Positions 6,035 to 10,640 of a stretch of 10,640 nucleotides of DNA are shown here, in pieces (positions within the stretch are counted from its first letter, which is position 1; the number at the start of each line of letters is the position of its first letter). Source of the stretch: an uncultured Verrucomicrobiota bacterium (GTDB lineage Bacteria > Verrucomicrobiota > Verrucomicrobiia > Limisphaerales > UBA1096). The stretch spans positions 1-10,640 of the forward strand of contig CAJWPV010000018.1 of assembly GCA_913045395.1 (NCBI GenBank), in the 5' to 3' direction. The position numbers and the translations under genes are program-made. The notes beneath the pieces are model-generated. The model saw only the letters and a list, made by a program, of their open reading frames with translations. It had not been told where the DNA came from and did not search any database.

Positions 6035-7471
6035 TTATGCGAGTAGGCCGTCGATGATTTTCGGGGTGTCCTCGGGGCCGATGAGGCGCTGATCCAGTCC
6101 CTGGTAGCGGTAACTGAAGTTGAATGGATCGAGCCCAAGCAGATGCAGAATCGTCGCCTGCAGATCGTGCACATGCACTGGATTCTTGGCCACGGTATAG
6201 CCAAGTTCATCCGTTTCGCCGTAGGTGATTCCATGGTTCAAGCCGCCTCCAGCCATCCAGACGGTAAAGCAGTCCGGATGATGATCGCGACCAAGGAACT
6301 TTGAACCGTTGCGCTCCTCGTTCATTGAGGTGCGACCAAATTCCCCTCCCCAAACCACAAGCGTCTCGTCGAGCAATCCACGCTGTTTCAGATCCTGAAG
6401 CAACGCCGTGACCGACTTGTCGTTTGAGGCGCATTTCCTCGGAAGTTCCTTGACAAGGTCATTGCTTGCGGCAGTGCCGTGGAAGTCCCAGCCCCAGTCA
6501 AACAACTGCACATAGCGTACGCCCTGTTCCACCAAACGGCGTGCAAGCAGGCAGTTATTGGCAAAGGAAGCCTTGCCGGGTTGCGCACCGTATACGTCAA
6601 GCGTGGACTGAGATTCGCGGCCGATATCCATCACCTCTGGCACGCTGATCTGCATGCGATACGCCAACTCGTACTGATCGATTCGTGACAGCGTCTCGGG
6701 ATCCCCAATATCACGGTACTCCTGCTCGTTGAGTTTCTTAAGAGCATCAAGACTGCGACGACGAACCTCTCGGCTCATGCCTTTCGGGTTGGACACATAC
6801 AAAATCGGGTCGCCAGTGCTGCGGCATTGCACACCCTGAAACACCGAGGGCAGATAACCGCTCCCCCAGAGGCTCTTGCCGCCGGACGGATCGGTGCCGC
6901 TGGAAATCAACACCACAAAACCGGGCAGGTTCGCGTTCTCCGAGCCAAGTCCATAAGTGATCCACGACCCCATTGATGCCGAGCCGTTGCGAGGTGAACC
7001 GGTGTATAGAAGCATCTGTGCGGGTGCGTGGTTGAACTGGTCGGTGTACATCGACTTCACGAACGTAAGGTCATCCGCCATGCCGGGCAGCGTTGGGTAC
7101 ATGTTGCTGATCCACTGTCCATTCTGCCCGTACTGCTTGAAGGTGTGCGGCGAGCCCAGCAACTTCGGATGACCCTTGATGAACGGCAACCGCCGACCCT
7201 CAATGAATTCCTTCGGACACGGCTTGTTATCCAGCTTGTTCAACATCGGCTTGTAATCGAACAGATCCAGTTGCGGCGGTGAGCCGGCCATGTGCAGATA
7301 GATCACGTTCTTGATCTTGCGGGCCACCCGCGGTACGCGCGAATCCAGCGGATTCGCCGCGCCCGCCCTGTTCATCAACGTGCCAAGCGCCAACGAACCA
7401 AGCCCCATCTGACAGCGTCTTAAAAAATGCCGCCGGGTGATAAACTTTGCCTGTGCGTCGTACAGATTCAT
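6035..7471 (-). CDS. DUF1501 domain protein, Tat-exported
   Basis: 478 residues of the DUF1501 family, distantly related to the sulfatase/alkaline-phosphatase fold; the biochemical activity is not established. The N-terminus has a twin-arginine signal TRRHFLRR (12-19) with a hydrophobic stretch MGLGSLALGTL and an AGAA cleavage region near 36-39, so folded export by Tat is predicted. Landmarks: YLHMAGSPPQLDLFDYKP (58-75), DFHG with His331, WGGEFGRT (374-381), GRDHHP (395-399, Asp396/His397/His398) and HVHDLQATILHLLGLDP (433-449). These His/Asp residues sit where metal ligands of the superfamily would be expected, which is inference. The stop of the PSD1 gene is only 21 bp upstream on the same strand, so both are very likely one operon, as in many related genomes. 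The start MNLYDAQAKF is the only one that keeps a short n-region before the RR motif. Confidence 0.93.
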   Translation of the reverse strand: MNLYDAQAKFITRRHFLRRCQMGLGSLALGTLMNRAGAANPLDSRVPRVARKIKNVIYLHMAGSPPQLDLFDYKPMLNKLDNKPCPKEFIEGRRLPFIKGHPKLLGSPHTFKQYGQNGQWISNMYPTLPGMADDLTFVKSMYTDQFNHAPAQMLLYTGSPRNGSASMGSWITYGLGSENANLPGFVVLISSGTDPSGGKSLWGSGYLPSVFQGVQCRSTGDPILYVSNPKGMSREVRRRSLDALKKLNEQEYRDIGDPETLSRIDQYELAYRMQISVPEVMDIGRESQSTLDVYGAQPGKASFANNCLLARRLVEQGVRYVQLFDWGWDFHGTAASNDLVKELPRKCASNDKSVTALLQDLKQRGLLDETLVVWGGEFGRTSMNEERNGSKFLGRDHHPDCFTVWMAGGGLNHGITYGETDELGYTVAKNPVHVHDLQATILHLLGLDPFNFSYRYQGLDQRLIGPEDTPKIIDGLLA

Positions 7472-7492
7472 TTCGGAAAAGTTAAGCCATCA

Positions 7493-10400
7493 TCAACCCT
7501 TCATCAGTAGGGCGTCCATATTCAACAACACATTGGCCACGACAGTCAACGCCGCCATCTCCCGCAGGCTCGCCCCCGGCGGGAGCGGAACTGTTTTACC
7601 GTAAAGCGCCTTTGCAGCATCTGGCTGCTCCTGATAATGTGCCAGTTCGCCGTTAAACAGTTCCGTCAATGCCGCCAAGCGACTCGCCTCTACCGGCTTG
7701 GCCAAGGTAAGCCGCAGGGCGAACTTCAGCCGGTCCGCCGTCGAGTCTCCACCCTCGGCAAAGATACGGTGCGCCAGCGCCTGGGCAAACTCGACGTACG
7801 CCTCGTCATTGAGCGTCACAAACGACTGCAGCGGCGTGTTAGTCCGTATACGCCGCACGGTACAGATCTCTCGGCTCGGCGCGTCGAATGTGGCCATCGA
7901 CGGATAAGGTACTGTCCGCCGCAGGAAGGTGTAAAAGCCGCGTCGATACCGATCTTCGCTCTTGCTGGTGGCCCAGTTGCGCTGGCCATTGAACGCCGCC
8001 TGCCAAAGATTCGGAGGCTGCGGCGGATAGACGGAAGGCCCGTGCATCTTTACACTTTGCAAACCGCTCAACACCAACGCCTGGTCTCGCACCATCTCCG
8101 CCTCGAGACGGAATCGCGGCCCGCGGCCAAGCCGAATGTTGCGCGGGTCGCGCTTGGCCAAACCGCCCTGCAGCTTGGCCGACTGTCGGTATGTCGCCGA
8201 CATCACCATCGTTTTAAGCAACCGCTTCACATCCCAGCGGCCGTCGCGGAATTCCACTGCCAGCCAGTCGAGCAATTCCGGATGGTCGGGGATGTTTCCC
8301 TGCGTCCCGAAATCCTCCTCCGTATCGAGCAGGCCGCGGCCGAAAAGCTGCGCCCAAAACCGGTTTACTGCCACGCGCGCTGTCAACGGGTTTCCCGGCT
8401 GCAATAGCCACCGGGCCACGCCCATACGATCGCGCGGCGTGCCCTTAGCCGGGGAATGAAACGAAGCAGGGAACCCGGCCTTAACCTCGTTACCCCGGTT
8501 CAGGAAGCTTCCCTTGACCATCAGGTGCGTGTCACGTCGCTTGGCCTTGGCCAGTTCGCGCATGTACGGTGTGGTGACAATCGAGTCGTTAACCTTCTTA
8601 TGCTCCTTACGCTTGCCCTCGATCGATTTACGGACTGGCTCCAGCTCTTTGGCAAACGTCCTGTAATGCGCGGCAATTTTCTCCGACTGGGGGGTGGTAC
8701 GCTTGGCTTCATCAATCAGCAACACCGGCAAAATGTCCTCCGGAAAGTCGACGCCCCGAACGGCAAAATAAAATCCGCTCTTCTTGTCGTTATTAACGAT
8801 CTTTAGCAGTAGTTCGCTTTCTCCCTTGGACAGCTTAACACTTACCGTTTCCTGGCCTGCCTTGGCTTCGCGCTTGGTTTTTTCTGACAACACTTCGCGG
8901 CCATTAATCCATGCCTTGATGGCATCCCCGCTGCCGAACGAGAGTTGCTGCGTCCCGGCAATGATGGCGTTTAATTTGCGTCGCAAATACACCACCGAGT
9001 TGTCCCCGGACTCAAGCACATGCACCTTGCCATCGTTCCACTCAGGCCTGGCTGCCCACTTGACCTCGGCCGCCTCCCCGACCCCGGAACGCGTGAACAC
9101 CTGCACCTCGGCCAGTGACAAGATCGGCACCTTGCGGCTGTCCAACGGCAGCAATTCGATTCGCACAACCGAAACTTTTCCGTTGGCTTCAATCGGCACG
9201 GTAAACCCCTCGTCCGGTTTCGGATTACCCTTGCCATTTTCAAACAAGTCCTTCTTGAACAACAGCTTGCGTTCGGAATCCATCGCTGACACTCGAAACG
9301 CCGACAAGCGTTCCGGCACTTCCGCGCGGTTCCAAATCACCACCTGCGTTACATTCGTTGGCTTGAGCAATTCCACTTCCCACCAAGGTGACTTATCATC
9401 CGGGTTCTTGGTGTGTGTTACCGTCTTGTCCACGAACTTGCCGGAAGAGTTGCCGTCGATCGCCAGCTTGGCCGGGGCGTCGTTGGACGTTGAGGATTGG
9501 CGCGCCTTGCCGCGCGGCGCAACGTTCTCGCCGATGGCCAAGCGCTCCGGGGCGAACGCCCTCGTGAATACGCTTTCAAAGTTGTCGCCCGCAAACGGCC
9601 CGCTCGTTTCCCAGTCACCCAGCTCCGGCTTCGGTTTGGCCAGATTACGTAGGGACTTAAGTTCCCAGTCGCGCTGCCCCTTAGTCAAAGCCGGGGTGTG
9701 CACGCTGAGCTTGGCCTGCAACGCTTTGATCTCATCATCTATTTTTGCCAAGCGCGTGATTTCTTCATCGGTCGGATAAGGCAGGCGCGGCGAGTCGTCC
9801 CCCCGGTCCGCGTCCTCCGTCTGGTTGAACATCGCGTAAAACTGGTAATACTCCGTTTGCGTGATCGGATCGTACTTATGCGAGTGGCACTTGGCACAGC
9901 CCATCGTCAAGCCCATCCACACCTGCATGGTCGTGTCCACACGGTCGCGCACTGCTTCGACGCGGAATTCCTCGTCGTCCGTGCCGCCCTCTGTATTGGT
10001 CTTTGTGTTGCGATGAAACGCGGTGGCTAACAACTGGTCGCGCGATGGTTCCGGCAACAGGTCGCCGGCCAGTTGCTCGATGGTGAAACGATCGTACGGC
10101 ATGTTTTGGTTGAAAGCATTGATCACCCAGTCCCGGTACTTCCAAATCACACGCAACGGATCGGAGCCGTAGCCGGCGGAGTCAGCGTATCTCGCAAGGT
10201 CGAGCCAGACGCGCGCCCAGCGTTCGCCATAGGCCGGACGGGACAACAGATCGTCCACGAGCAGCTCGTAGGCATTTGGCCGCTTGTCATTGATAAATGT
10301 CTCCACTTCTACCGGGATCGGCGGCAGCCCGGTCAGGTCGAGTGACAGGCGGCGAATGAGAGTATAGCGATCGTCCGTTTCACTGGGGCGATCCCCTGTC

Positions 10401-10640
10401 ACCTCAAGTCCGGAAAGGATAAAATGATCGATGCCATTCCTTGCCCAAGCCCGCTCGTTAACCTTGGGGAGATGTGGACGACTCGGTGGTTTAAATGCCC
10501 AGTGTCGATCATAAGGCGCACCTTCATCGATCCACTCACCAATTTTGTTAATTTCCTCCAGGGTCAACTTATGCCCGGATTCCTCTGGCGGCATTCGGTC
10601 GTCGGAATCGGCGGTAGTGATGCGGGCAAACAACGCGCTC
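7493..10640 (-). CDS. PSD1 / DUF1549-DUF1553 multidomain protein (planctomycete-type cytochrome), N-terminus cut off
   Basis: The frame is open through the right edge, so its 5' end lies outside; about 1,049 residues are visible. Order from the N-terminus: the tail of a PSCyt1 haem domain (ADSDDRMPPEESGHKLT, then IDEGAPYDRHWAF; its usual CxxCH would be upstream of the window); DUF1549 (about 10440-9810), which carries CAKCHSHKYDPI, a CxxCH motif at 9898-9884 that could bind haem c; a short coiled coil (near 9770-9710); a discoidin-like beta domain (about 9510-9080: ARQSSTSNDAPAKLAIDG, later SPWWEVEL); a second beta-sandwich region (about 9065-8760, INGREVL, then SELLLKIVNND); a Lys/Arg-rich helical linker; and DUF1553 (about 8455-7540) with VNRFWAQLFGRGLLDTEEDF. 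Proteins of this type are normally exported; the signal would be in the missing part. The role is unknown; carbohydrate binding is suggested only by the discoidin-like insert. It is the upstream partner of the DUF1501 gene. Confidence 0.92.
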   Translation of the reverse strand, partial: SALFARITTADSDDRMPPEESGHKLTLEEINKIGEWIDEGAPYDRHWAFKPPSRPHLPKVNERAWARNGIDHFILSGLEVTGDRPSETDDRYTLIRRLSLDLTGLPPIPVEVETFINDKRPNAYELLVDDLLSRPAYGERWARVWLDLARYADSAGYGSDPLRVIWKYRDWVINAFNQNMPYDRFTIEQLAGDLLPEPSRDQLLATAFHRNTKTNTEGGTDDEEFRVEAVRDRVDTTMQVWMGLTMGCAKCHSHKYDPITQTEYYQFYAMFNQTEDADRGDDSPRLPYPTDEEITRLAKIDDEIKALQAKLSVHTPALTKGQRDWELKSLRNLAKPKPELGDWETSGPFAGDNFESVFTRAFAPERLAIGENVAPRGKARQSSTSNDAPAKLAIDGNSSGKFVDKTVTHTKNPDDKSPWWEVELLKPTNVTQVVIWNRAEVPERLSAFRVSAMDSERKLLFKKDLFENGKGNPKPDEGFTVPIEANGKVSVVRIELLPLDSRKVPILSLAEVQVFTRSGVGEAAEVKWAARPEWNDGKVHVLESGDNSVVYLRRKLNAIIAGTQQLSFGSGDAIKAWINGREVLSEKTKREAKAGQETVSVKLSKGESELLLKIVNNDKKSGFYFAVRGVDFPEDILPVLLIDEAKRTTPQSEKIAAHYRTFAKELEPVRKSIEGKRKEHKKVNDSIVTTPYMRELAKAKRRDTHLMVKGSFLNRGNEVKAGFPASFHSPAKGTPRDRMGVARWLLQPGNPLTARVAVNRFWAQLFGRGLLDTEEDFGTQGNIPDHPELLDWLAVEFRDGRWDVKRLLKTMVMSATYRQSAKLQGGLAKRDPRNIRLGRGPRFRLEAEMVRDQALVLSGLQSVKMHGPSVYPPQPPNLWQAAFNGQRNWATSKSEDRYRRGFYTFLRRTVPYPSMATFDAPSREICTVRRIRTNTPLQSFVTLNDEAYVEFAQALAHRIFAEGGDSTADRLKFALRLTLAKPVEASRLAALTELFNGELAHYQEQPDAAKALYGKTVPLPPGASLREMAALTVVANVLLNMDALLMKG

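Noticed and set aside
7637..8407. Plus-strand open frame (256 codons) opposite DUF1553
   Set aside because: Arg/Gln/Leu-rich shadow of conserved DUF1553 sequence; no motif.
8784..9779. Long plus-strand open frame (331 codons) opposite the PSD1 gene
   Set aside because: It is antisense to well-supported family domains, is dominated by Ser/Leu/Thr as a mirror of the coding strand, and shows no recognisable motif or ribosome site.
1..10640. CRISPR array, tRNA, rRNA, IS element, phage or toxin-antitoxin genes
   Set aside because: No spaced direct repeats, cloverleaf, transposase or integrase motif, or small gene pair was found on either strand.

Overview
The window most likely comes from a bacterium of the Planctomycetota-Verrucomicrobiota group, and I lean towards Verrucomicrobiota. 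The strongest pointers are the adjacent DUF1549/DUF1553 (planctomycete-type cytochrome, PSD1) and DUF1501 genes at the right end, a family pair that is abundant in that group and rare elsewhere. The GENGHIAFNDPP form of the glucosamine-6-phosphate deaminase motif and a PilP/GspC-like secreted protein with a low-complexity tail also fit. This placement rests on family distribution only; there is no rRNA or marker gene here.

Layout, left to right. The 3' part of a nagB-like deaminase (+, 1-666) converges on a leftward cluster, ilvN-ilvC-(PilP/GspC-like orphan), at 3124-676. ilvN and ilvC are intact branched-chain amino-acid genes, but the usual partner ilvB is not next to them. In its place, directly upstream of ilvN and on the same strand, lies a broken remnant (3621-3310) that reads as the N-terminus of the flagellar cap protein FliD, with an in-frame TAA. 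A good rho-independent terminator hairpin (3252-3214) separates the remnant from ilvN.

From 3771 two rightward genes overlap by ATGA. One encodes a three-helix membrane protein carrying a large PQQ-like beta-propeller. The other encodes a short sulfite-oxidase-like molybdopterin enzyme with its molybdenum-ligating Cys. They converge on the leftward PSD1-DUF1501 pair (10640-6035), which encodes a large multidomain putative haem protein, cut off at the window edge, followed by a Tat-exported DUF1501 protein.

How the genes relate: ilvN and ilvC act in valine/leucine/isoleucine synthesis. The propeller/molybdoenzyme pair is probably co-translated and may be a redox module. The PSD1/DUF1501 pair is a conserved envelope/secreted module of unknown biochemistry. 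I see no CRISPR array, tRNA, rRNA, insertion sequence or phage gene. The most unusual items are the fliD remnant with its terminator in the place where ilvB might be expected, the Ser/Arg-rich orphan, and the propeller/molybdoenzyme pair.
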